The position numbers and the translations under genes were made by a program. Shown here one piece after another: positions 34,124 to 41,615 of a DNA stretch of 64,000 bases. The notes beneath the pieces are model-generated. The model was not told the DNA's origin. It saw nothing but the letters and a program-made list of their open reading frames with translations, and did no database searches. Within the stretch, counting starts at the first letter, position 1, and every line of letters begins with the position of its first letter. This DNA is from Ferranicluibacter quercicola. GTDB taxonomy: Bacteria; Pseudomonadota; Alphaproteobacteria; Rhizobiales; Rhizobiaceae. Where the stretch lies: contig NZ_JAJOZR010000013.1 in the NCBI RefSeq assembly GCF_021168455.1, forward strand, positions 1 through 64,000. Direction: 5' to 3'.

Positions 34124-34409
34124 GAATTGGCCTTTCCTTCCCGTCCCATTTATTGTGCACCGGGCCGGGCATCAAGGGCGTGGCACGATTCTCCCGGAAC
34201 GCGCGCCTTATTTCCGTCTTGCCACCCGGTGAGAAGGCCTTTTCGCAGGAGAGGTCGGGCCCGGAGCGTTTAATGCGTGCCGCGATCTTCCAGATGCGCC
34301 GAGCACGCTTTAAGTTTTTGTTTTTCTGCATATCGTCGTGGCGAAGCCGCTCAGCATTCTTGCGCGACATGCATTTGCACCAAATGGCGAAGCCACAGGA
34401 AACGTCACG

Positions 34410-36233
34410 ATGTCGACAACGCCCGTCATGACCTCCCAGGCGCTTCTGCTGCTCGGCGGCGCCGTGGTGGCGGCCCCCATCTTCAAGAAGCTCGGGCTCG
34501 GCACCGTGCTCGGCTACCTCGCTGCCGGCGTCATCATCGGCCCGGTGTTTCACCAGATCACGGATGGAGAGGCAATCCTCGGTTTTGCCGAGCTCGGCGT
34601 CGTCTTCCTTCTGTTCGTGATCGGGCTGGAGCTGAAGCTGTCGCGGCTCTGGGCGATGCGGCGGGATATCTTCGGGCTGGGCTCCGCGCAGGTGCTCGTC
34701 ACTGGCGGGCTGCTGTCGGCCATCGTCTACGAACTCGGCCTGCTCGACGCGGCCGGCAGCCTCATCACCGGCTTCGGCCTTGCCCTGTCCTCAACCGCCT
34801 TCGCGCTGCAGATCCTCGACGAGAAGGGCGACACGAACACGCGCTACGGCCAGCGCGCCTTCTCGATTCTCCTGCTGCAGGATCTCGCCATCGTGCCGCT
34901 GCTGGCGCTGATCCCGCTGATCGCGCTGCAGGCGCCGGAGGATACGACGCCGCCGATCGAGGATTTCTCGGTCGCCGTGGGCGCGATCCTCGTGATGGTG
35001 CTGGCCGGGCGGTATCTCATCAATCCGCTGTTCCGGATTCTCGCACGCACCGGTGCGCGCGAGATCATGATCGCCGCCGCGCTGCTGATCGTGCTGGGTG
35101 CCGCCACCTTGATGCAGCTGGCGCAGCTGTCCATGGCCATGGGGGCGTTTCTGGCCGGCGTGCTGCTGGCGGAATCGAGCTATCGGCATGAGCTGGAAGC
35201 CGACATCGAGCCGTTTCGCGGCCTGCTGCTGGCGCTGTTCTTCATGGCCGTCGGGCTGTCGCTGCAGATCGACGTGATCTTTTCCCACTGGCTCACGGTG
35301 CTTTTCGCCGTCCCCCTGCTGGTCGCGACCAAAGCGGTGACGCTCTATGCCGTCTGCCGGCTGTTCGGCTCGGCCCACAACGAGGCAGTGCGCATCGCGC
35401 TTCTGCTGCCGCAGGGTGGCGAGTTCGGCTTCGTGCTCTTCAGCGCGGCGGCGGCGGCCGGCGTGTTTCCGGATGCCACCGGATCACTGCTCGTCGTCAT
35501 CGTGACCCTCTCCATGGCGCTGACGCCGGCCGCCTCCGCGCTCTCGCGCAGGCTGACGCGCGACGAGGCGGAGGAAACCGAGGACGACATGGAGGAGGAT
35601 TTCGAGGGGGCGGGCGCCGACGTGCTGATGATCGGCTTCTCGCGCTTCGGGCAGATCGCCGCGCAGATCCTGCTGGCGGGCGGACGCGACGTCACCATCA
35701 TCGACCACTCCGCCGCGCGCGTGGAACAGGCCGCGACCTTCGGCTTCCGCATCTATTTCGGCGATGGGACCCGGCTCGACGTGCTGCGCGCCGCCGGCAT
35801 CGAGCGGGCGAAGATCGTGGCGATATGCACGCACCGCAAGGAGACCACCGACCGGATCGTCGATCTCGTCCAGTCGGAATTTCCCAATGCCCGCATCTTC
35901 GCACGCTCCTACGACCGCCAGCACACGCTGCAGCTGCGGGCACGCGGCGTGGACTACGAGCTGCGGGAAACGCTGGAATCCGGCCTTCTCTTCGGCCAGC
36001 GCACGCTGGAGGAACTCGGCGTTACCGACGCGCAGGCCATCGCGATCACCACCGACATCCGCCGCCGCGACGAGGCGCGGCTGGAGGTGCAGGCCGTGGA
36101 CGGGCTGGCGGCGGGACGCGACATGCTGCACTTCCGGCCCGTGAAGCCCGAGCCGCTGATGAAACCGAAGCGGGAGCCGGTGGCGCCGCTGGGGCCGGAC
36201 GAGGAGATCGCCGAGGCACAGCGGCCGCGCTGA
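34410..36233 (+). CDS. CPA2 monovalent cation:proton antiporter (Kef-type)
   Basis: About 607 residues. Twelve to thirteen membrane helices form the Na+/H+ exchanger fold (VVFLLFVIGLELKLSRLW, LLLQDLAIVPLLAL, LALFFMAVGLSLQID, LLPQGGEFGFVLFS), with a C-terminal RCK/TrkA-N domain (ADVLMIGFSRFGQIAAQIL, Asp in TIIDHS). This is the KefB/KefC architecture for K+ efflux, gated by glutathione adducts in characterised members. The nucleotide-binding loop is GFSRFGQ in place of strict GxGxxG. The start at MSTTPVM has AGGA upstream; 34338 is an alternative. It is divergent from pmbA. Confidence 0.9.
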   Translation: MSTTPVMTSQALLLLGGAVVAAPIFKKLGLGTVLGYLAAGVIIGPVFHQITDGEAILGFAELGVVFLLFVIGLELKLSRLWAMRRDIFGLGSAQVLVTGGLLSAIVYELGLLDAAGSLITGFGLALSSTAFALQILDEKGDTNTRYGQRAFSILLLQDLAIVPLLALIPLIALQAPEDTTPPIEDFSVAVGAILVMVLAGRYLINPLFRILARTGAREIMIAAALLIVLGAATLMQLAQLSMAMGAFLAGVLLAESSYRHELEADIEPFRGLLLALFFMAVGLSLQIDVIFSHWLTVLFAVPLLVATKAVTLYAVCRLFGSAHNEAVRIALLLPQGGEFGFVLFSAAAAAGVFPDATGSLLVVIVTLSMALTPAASALSRRLTRDEAEETEDDMEEDFEGAGADVLMIGFSRFGQIAAQILLAGGRDVTIIDHSAARVEQAATFGFRIYFGDGTRLDVLRAAGIERAKIVAICTHRKETTDRIVDLVQSEFPNARIFARSYDRQHTLQLRARGVDYELRETLESGLLFGQRTLEELGVTDAQAIAITTDIRRRDEARLEVQAVDGLAAGRDMLHFRPVKPEPLMKPKREPVAPLGPDEEIAEAQRPR

Positions 36234-36247
36234 AACGGCGACGGCGT

Positions 36248-37102
36248 CTACCGCGACAGAAGCTTGTCAAGCGCGGCCTTGACCTCGTCCTTCACGCCGG
36301 CACTGACCGTCAGCACCTCCTGTGCGCGCAGGAAATCCATGACGCGGAAGCGGCCGACATCCGGGCGCACGAGAAGGTCCGGCGCATGGGCCTTCGTCTT
36401 CATCGCCGTGATCGTCTGCATCATCAGCTGGCTTGCGCCGAACATCGCGTCCATCCGCGTCGGCAGGGTGGTGCCGTCCCCTTCCGGGCCGCCGACGACA
36501 TCGACGGCGAGGACGATATCGGCGAGACCGTCGAGATGATCGAAGGGAACCGGATTGACGAAGCCGCCGTCGATCATGACCCGCCCACCGAGACGCACCG
36601 GCTGGAACATGCCGGGAATGGCAGCGGAGGCGGCGATGGCGGCGCGCAGGTCGCCCGTTTCCAGCACCGTTTCGCACTGGGCGTAGTAGTCGGTGGCGAT
36701 GACCTTGAGGGGGATGGTCAGGGCCTCGAACGTGTCGGGAATGGCCTCCGGCAGGAAGGCGGAGAGCACGCGTTCGAGATTGAACGGGCCGAAGCGCAGG
36801 CTGCCGCCGATGGCCTGCAGGGTCGAGGGACGCAGCCGCCAGAGGCGGTTGGCGATCTCCTTGCGCCGGCCGACGGTGGACAGCGCGAAGTCGCGGATAT
36901 CGACGCCGCGCATGCCCGCCGCCATGCCGGCCCCCATGATGGCGCCGATGGAGGTTCCGGCGATCACGCGCGGGCGGATCCCGAGCTCGTCGAGCGCTTC
37001 GATGACGTGGATATGGGCGAGACCCCGGGCGCCGCCACCGCCAAGTGCTAAAGCAACCGATGGGCCGCTCGATGCTATGCTGGCGGACGGCAGCTCCGAC
37101 AT
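36248..37102 (-). CDS. Patatin-like phospholipase
   Basis: 284 residues. The patatin/RssA fold has the oxyanion loop GGGGARG (21-27), nucleophile motif GTSIG (Ser51) and the dyad Asp in MIDGGFVNPVP. No signal peptide is seen, so it is probably cytoplasmic or membrane-associated. It hydrolyses acyl chains of lipids; the substrate is unknown. It is followed on the chromosome by rsmD with 7 bp between them. Confidence 0.9.
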   Translation of the reverse strand: MSELPSASIASSGPSVALALGGGGARGLAHIHVIEALDELGIRPRVIAGTSIGAIMGAGMAAGMRGVDIRDFALSTVGRRKEIANRLWRLRPSTLQAIGGSLRFGPFNLERVLSAFLPEAIPDTFEALTIPLKVIATDYYAQCETVLETGDLRAAIAASAAIPGMFQPVRLGGRVMIDGGFVNPVPFDHLDGLADIVLAVDVVGGPEGDGTTLPTRMDAMFGASQLMMQTITAMKTKAHAPDLLVRPDVGRFRVMDFLRAQEVLTVSAGVKDEVKAALDKLLSR

Positions 37103-37109
37103 TGCGAGG

Positions 37110-37673
37110 TCAGCCGCGCTTGCGGAAGCGATAGAAATGCATGCGGGTGTCGCCGAACTGCCGGAGATCGAGCGTCTCGAAATCGGGGCCGACCATCGGC
37201 GTCACATCGGCGCGTTCCTCGAGGATCACGAGCGCATCGGGCAGGATCCAGCCGCCGGCCGAGGCCGCCGCCAGTGCGCGCTCGCCGCGACCTTTGCCAT
37301 AGGGCGGATCGGCGAAGACGAGGTGGAAAGGCTCGACGGTGCCGACGGTGCCGAGATCGGTCGCGTCACGCCGGTAGATCTTGGCGCGGCCGGTGAGACC
37401 CAGCGTCTCGATATTGGTGCGCAGCAGGCCCCGGCCTTCCGCGCTGTTTTCCACGAACAGCGCCTGACGGCAACCGCGCGACAGGGCTTCGAGCCCGACG
37501 GCACCGGTTCCGGCGAAGAGATCCAGAATGCGGGTGTCCTCCAGCCGGTCGGGATAGGCGTGGCTGAGAATGTTGAACAGGCTTTCGCGCGTCCTGTCGG
37601 ATGTCGGCCGGATATCGGCCGTTGCCGGGCTCGCGAGAGCCCGGCCGCGAAAGTCTCCGCCGACGATGCGCAC
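37110..37673 (-). CDS. rsmD: 16S rRNA (guanine(966)-N(2))-methyltransferase
   Basis: 187 residues. Rossmann methyltransferase: opening MRIVGGDFRGRAL, RPTSDRTRESLFNIL, AdoMet loop DLFAGTGAVGLEALSRG and catalytic FADPPYGKG. It methylates G966 of 16S rRNA in the 30S subunit. It is 6 bp downstream of the pseudouridine synthase gene, so two RNA-modifying enzymes share a transcript. Confidence 0.95.
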   Translation of the reverse strand: MRIVGGDFRGRALASPATADIRPTSDRTRESLFNILSHAYPDRLEDTRILDLFAGTGAVGLEALSRGCRQALFVENSAEGRGLLRTNIETLGLTGRAKIYRRDATDLGTVGTVEPFHLVFADPPYGKGRGERALAAASAGGWILPDALVILEERADVTPMVGPDFETLDLRQFGDTRMHFYRFRKRG

Positions 37674-37679
37674 CGGCGA

Positions 37680-39797
37680 CTACTTCCCGCCGCGCGGCTT
37701 GAAACCGCCCGGCTTGCCACCCGAAGGCTTGCCGCCGGATCTGCTGCCCGGCTTGGCGAAGGATTTGCCGGCGGGACGATCGCCGCCGAAGCTCTTCTTC
37801 TCGCCAAAGCTCTTCGCGCCGAAGGCGCGTTCGCTATCGGGACGGTCGCCCCGCGGCTTGCGGTCGCCGAAGCTCTTGCCGTCGCGCGGGGCACGGTCGC
37901 CACCGTCGCGGGACTTGAAGCCGCCGCGTTCATCGCGGACCGGGGGCTCGCTGGCCTTGATCCAGTCGCGATCGTCCTTGTCGCGCTCGACGACGACGCG
38001 CGGGCCGGTGTCGGGACGGGCAAAGCTCGCGTTGCTCTTGCGATCCGGATCGAACCGCTGCTTGCCGGCGATCGCCTGGCCATCCTTGGTGCGGCCGTAG
38101 CGCTTGACCTTGGGCGCGCCTTCGGGACGTTCGCGCCGAACCGGCTTCTCGGCGGCGGCCGCCTCGGGGCCGGTCTTCTTTTCGGCCAGGGGACGGGCGC
38201 CGGGCGCCATCCAGACATTGGCCTTGCGCGGACGGCCGAGCGGCTCGCGCTTCGGCCCGTCGCCACGCGCTGCCGGTGCGCTGTCGCGACCGCCCCGTTT
38301 GTTGTCGGCAGGACGCGTGTCGAGACGGCCGCGCAGGCGCTCGTTGCGGTCGGCGGTCTTTTCGCGGAAGGCCGGCTTCTCGTAAGCGCCCTGCCCGCGG
38401 TCACTCGACCGGTCGTTGCCGCGTTCGGCACTGCGCTCGGTGGAGACCAGCGGCCCCTCGTCGTCGGCATCGGGATTGTTAAAGAGCGGCGCGTCGAAAT
38501 TCGCCTTGGCATCCTCGATCAGGCGCGGGCCCAGCTGGTCGCGCAGCGTGCGGCCGCGGATTTCCTGGGCCGCCCCCTCCGGCAGTTCGCCGAGCTGGAA
38601 CGGGCCGTAGGAAATGCGGATCAGGCGGTTGACGTCGAGGCCGAGCGCGCCGAGCACGTTCTTGATCTCGCGGTTCTTGCCTTCGCGCAGGCCCATGGTG
38701 ATCCAGACGTTGGCCCCTTGAACCTTGTCCAGCGTCGCATCGATCGCGCCGTAGAGCACGCCATCGACGGCGATGCCGTCCTTGAGCTTGTCGAGATCGG
38801 CCTGCTCGATCTTGCCATGCGCGCGGACGCGGTAGCGCCGCAGCCAGCCGGTGGCCGGCAGTTCCAGCACGCGGGCGAGACCGCCGTCATTGGTGAGCAG
38901 CAACAGGCCTTCGGTGTTGATGTCCAGACGACCGATGGAGAGAACGCGCGGCAGGTCTTCCGGCAGGCGGTCGAACACGGTCGGGCGACCTTCGGGGTCG
39001 TTGTTCGTGGTCACCAGCCCGGTCGGCTTGTGGTAGAGCCAGAGGCGCGTGCGCTCGATGCCGCGGATCGGCTGGCCATCGACCTCGATCTTGTCGGACA
39101 GGGTGACATTGACGACCGGCGTGTCCAGCTTGGTGCCGTTGACGCTGACGCGGCCTTCCATGATCATCCGCTCGATATCGCGACGCGAGGCGATGCCGGC
39201 GCGGGCGAGGATCTTGGAGATGCGCTGCGGCGCCTCGTCGGACACGGCCGTCGCGGCAGCGGCACGCGCGCGGGCAGGACGCTCGTCGGTGGCGCGATCG
39301 GCCGAGCGTTCGCCACGCGGCTTGTCGAATTTGGGTTTGTCGACCTTGGACTTGTCGGACCGGGGCTTGTCGAAATGCGGCTTGTCGGAACGGGCGGTTT
39401 CGGCGCCGGCCGTCTCGGAGCGGGGCCTGTCCGAGCGTGGCTTTTCGAAACGCTTCTGCTCGCCCCAGGGCTTGTCGGCGCGGGTCTGCTCGGCACGCGG
39501 CCTGTCGAAGGCGGGGCGTTCCGTCGCCCGCGTATCGTCGGTCGCCGCGTCGTCGCGCCTCGTGAAGGCCGGCTTGCCGCGCGGCGGTCCGCTGGTCTTC
39601 CCAAAGGCAGGTTTGCCGAACGCAGGCTTGCCGCCGGCCTTCTTGTCGCCCGCCTTCTTGTCGAAACCGGGTTTGCCGAATTTGGCCTTGCCGGCCGGCT
39701 TGCCGTCGGTGGCCGCTGCGCGCGGCGCGCGGTCTGTCGTCTTGCCGCCGCTCGCGGGTTTTCCGCGCGGCCGCTGGGGCTTGTCATTGGATGTCAT
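37680..39797 (-). CDS. RluB/RsuA-family pseudouridine synthase with long disordered tails
   Basis: 705 residues, more than twice the family core. An S4 RNA-binding domain (about 191-238: RISKILARAGIASRRDIERM) is followed by the RsuA/RluB catalytic domain (about 250-425) with catalytic Asp292 in SIGRLDINTEGLLLLTND and GLREGKNREIKNVL. The first 190 and last 275 residues are low-complexity Lys/Arg/Asp/Gly/Pro sequence with degenerate DKPRxDKP, GKPAFGKP and GDRKPRGDRP repeats. It modifies uridine in 23S (RluB) or 16S (RsuA) rRNA. Such tails occur in alphaproteobacterial homologues, but these are very long. Confidence 0.92.
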   Translation of the reverse strand: MTSNDKPQRPRGKPASGGKTTDRAPRAAATDGKPAGKAKFGKPGFDKKAGDKKAGGKPAFGKPAFGKTSGPPRGKPAFTRRDDAATDDTRATERPAFDRPRAEQTRADKPWGEQKRFEKPRSDRPRSETAGAETARSDKPHFDKPRSDKSKVDKPKFDKPRGERSADRATDERPARARAAAATAVSDEAPQRISKILARAGIASRRDIERMIMEGRVSVNGTKLDTPVVNVTLSDKIEVDGQPIRGIERTRLWLYHKPTGLVTTNNDPEGRPTVFDRLPEDLPRVLSIGRLDINTEGLLLLTNDGGLARVLELPATGWLRRYRVRAHGKIEQADLDKLKDGIAVDGVLYGAIDATLDKVQGANVWITMGLREGKNREIKNVLGALGLDVNRLIRISYGPFQLGELPEGAAQEIRGRTLRDQLGPRLIEDAKANFDAPLFNNPDADDEGPLVSTERSAERGNDRSSDRGQGAYEKPAFREKTADRNERLRGRLDTRPADNKRGGRDSAPAARGDGPKREPLGRPRKANVWMAPGARPLAEKKTGPEAAAAEKPVRRERPEGAPKVKRYGRTKDGQAIAGKQRFDPDRKSNASFARPDTGPRVVVERDKDDRDWIKASEPPVRDERGGFKSRDGGDRAPRDGKSFGDRKPRGDRPDSERAFGAKSFGEKKSFGGDRPAGKSFAKPGSRSGGKPSGGKPGGFKPRGGK

Positions 39798-39858
39798 TTG
39801 TGTTGCCTGCCTTTTCAGGCTCTCCTATCAGGTCGGAGCCGATGGGTTAAGAGAAATA

Positions 39859-40317
39859 ATGACGCGAATGGCCGCATCACCGGGGTTCATGGATCTGGCG
39901 CTGGCGGAAGCGCGGGCCGCACAGGCGCGCGGCGAGGTGCCGATCGGTGCCGTGGTCGTGCTCGACGGCACCGTGATCGGCGCCAGTGGCAACCGGACGC
40001 GCGAGCGCCGCGACGTGACGGCCCATGCCGAGATCGAGGCGATCCGGGATGCCGCGCGCAGGCTCGATGCGGAACGACTGACCGGCGCGGACCTCTATGT
40101 CACGCTCGAACCCTGCGCCATGTGCGCCGCCGCCATCTCCTTTGCCCGCATCCGCCGCCTCTATTACGGCGCTGCCGACCCGAAGGGCGGCGGGGTCGAT
40201 CATGGCGGGCGCTTCTACGCCCAGCCGACCTGCCACCATGCGCCCGACGTCTATTCGGGTCTGGGAGAAACGGAAGCGGCGGGATTGTTGCGCGCCTTCT
40301 TCGAGGCGCGGCGATAG
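39859..40317 (+). CDS. tadA: tRNA-specific adenosine deaminase
   Basis: 152 residues. The cytidine/deoxycytidylate deaminase fold has zinc ligands His56 (HAE, with catalytic Glu58) and Cys86/Cys89 (PCAMC), plus GEVPIGAVVV. TadA converts the wobble adenosine of tRNA-Arg(ACG) to inosine. The gene is divergent from the pseudouridine synthase with a 61-bp shared promoter region. The ribosome site (GAGA) is weak. Confidence 0.94.
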   Translation: MTRMAASPGFMDLALAEARAAQARGEVPIGAVVVLDGTVIGASGNRTRERRDVTAHAEIEAIRDAARRLDAERLTGADLYVTLEPCAMCAAAISFARIRRLYYGAADPKGGGVDHGGRFYAQPTCHHAPDVYSGLGETEAAGLLRAFFEARR

Positions 40318-40321
40318 GGTT

Positions 40322-40801
40322 TCAGCCGGCGGCGAAATCCTGCAGGGCCTGGCCGGTCAGCCGGTAGCGGGTCCAGCCGTCCATCGGCGCCGCGCCGATG
40401 GCGCGATAGGCGCGGATGGCGGGTTCGTTCCAGTCGAGCACGCTCCACTCGAAGCGGCCGCAGTTCGTCTCGACGGCGATCCTTGCCAGATGCCGCAGCA
40501 GGCTGCGCCCGGCGCCCGTGCCGCGCGCTTCCGGGGTGACGTAGAGATCTTCGAGGTAGAGCCCGTTGCGGGCCTGCCAGGTGGAGTAGATGAGAAACCA
40601 GACGGCAAAGCCGATCGGGGCGCCGTCGCGTTCGCAGATCACGGCTCTGGACACGCTTTGCGGGCCGAAGAGGGCCTGCGCGGTGGTGTCCACCGTCGCT
40701 TCCACCTCGTGCTCCAGCTTTTCGTAGGCCGCCAGTTCCCGCACGAAGCGCAGGATGATGGCGGCGTCCTCGACGGTGGCCTCGCGGATCGTGACGCTCA
40801 T
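40322..40801 (-). CDS. GNAT-family N-acetyltransferase
   Basis: 159 residues, GNAT fold: TIREATVEDAAIILRFVREL, LYLEDLYVTPEARGTGAGRS (acetyl-CoA loop) and the WNEPAIRAYRAIGA C-terminal motif. Closest in pattern to the diamine/spermidine acetyltransferase-like (SSAT) proteins, but the substrate cannot be stated. It lies 7 bp downstream of the lipoprotein gene. Confidence 0.88.
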   Translation of the reverse strand: MSVTIREATVEDAAIILRFVRELAAYEKLEHEVEATVDTTAQALFGPQSVSRAVICERDGAPIGFAVWFLIYSTWQARNGLYLEDLYVTPEARGTGAGRSLLRHLARIAVETNCGRFEWSVLDWNEPAIRAYRAIGAAPMDGWTRYRLTGQALQDFAAG

Positions 40802-40808
40802 GACCGGA

Positions 40809-41426
40809 TCAGAAAACCTGCCACCACTTCTTGCCGGTGCCCTGCACCTGCGCTTCCTTCTTGCGGCGACGTTCCTTGACGCTCTCGTCCTCGCCGAGAT
40901 CGGTCAGGGCTTCCTCGGGCGCCTTGCGGTAGGCGAGCGGCGGATCGCTGAGGAAGCGGCGCTTGTCGGAATAGGCCCCCATCTGCACCTTGCGGGCTTC
41001 GCGATAGGCTTCCTGCTGTTCCTTGGCGGTAAGCTTGCGGCCGTTGGCCGAGGCCTTGGCGAGCGGCGAGACATAGCCCGGCCGGTCCGCGTTCTCGTCG
41101 GCTTCCTCGCGCAGACGCTGGCGCGTTTCCTCGGGCGATTCGACCCAGGCCGGATTGTCCTTGTTGGCAAGCGACGCCTGCGGCTGCACGAGCGCCGTGC
41201 GCTCGCCCGACGGCGGCAGGACGAGACCCGGGCGCGGCTGGTACTTGACGTTGGCGGACTTGTCGCCGCCCATACTGACCGTGCTGCCGAGGTCGTCCAT
41301 CAGGTGCTCGCCGGCGGTCTTGTCCGTCCCGTAGGTCGGTCCGCCGATGCAGCCGGTCAGCACGAGGCTTGCGGCCAGGATCGAGAGCACGCCGGCGCCC
41401 GCACCATACTGTCGCGTCATTGTCAT
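40809..41426 (-). CDS. Conserved rhizobial lipoprotein, function unknown
   Basis: 205 residues. A lipoprotein signal peptide with lipobox LTGC (Cys26) is present; an acidic and basic, mostly hydrophilic mature part follows, with a Glu/Lys/Arg-rich helix near 108-150. No enzymatic motif. It follows ileS on the same strand (about 190 bp) and precedes the acetyltransferase gene. Membrane attachment is inferred from the lipobox. Confidence 0.8.
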   Translation of the reverse strand: MTMTRQYGAGAGVLSILAASLVLTGCIGGPTYGTDKTAGEHLMDDLGSTVSMGGDKSANVKYQPRPGLVLPPSGERTALVQPQASLANKDNPAWVESPEETRQRLREEADENADRPGYVSPLAKASANGRKLTAKEQQEAYREARKVQMGAYSDKRRFLSDPPLAYRKAPEEALTDLGEDESVKERRRKKEAQVQGTGKKWWQVF

Positions 41427-41615
41427 TCAAACCCTTCCAGCGCGTGCGGCCTGCCCCGCCAGCCTCCCGGCGCCCGGCCCCCCCGGGATGCGCCTGGGCC
41501 GATCTGCCCGCCAATTCCTGCCCCATGACGGATAAATCCGCCCATTTTCAGGCAGGGTTCTACCGGATGAACGGCGCGAGCGCAATTCACCCGGTTCACA
41601 CAGCCTTACACCGCT

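Noticed and set aside
33000..34273. Long plus-strand frame opposite pmbA
   Set aside because: Shadow of pmbA, which has full-length family similarity on the minus strand.
36693..40367. 1224-codon open frame on the plus strand
   Set aside because: It runs antisense to rsmD and the pseudouridine synthase gene and through tadA; composition is a shadow of the repeats in those genes, and the true genes have clear domains.
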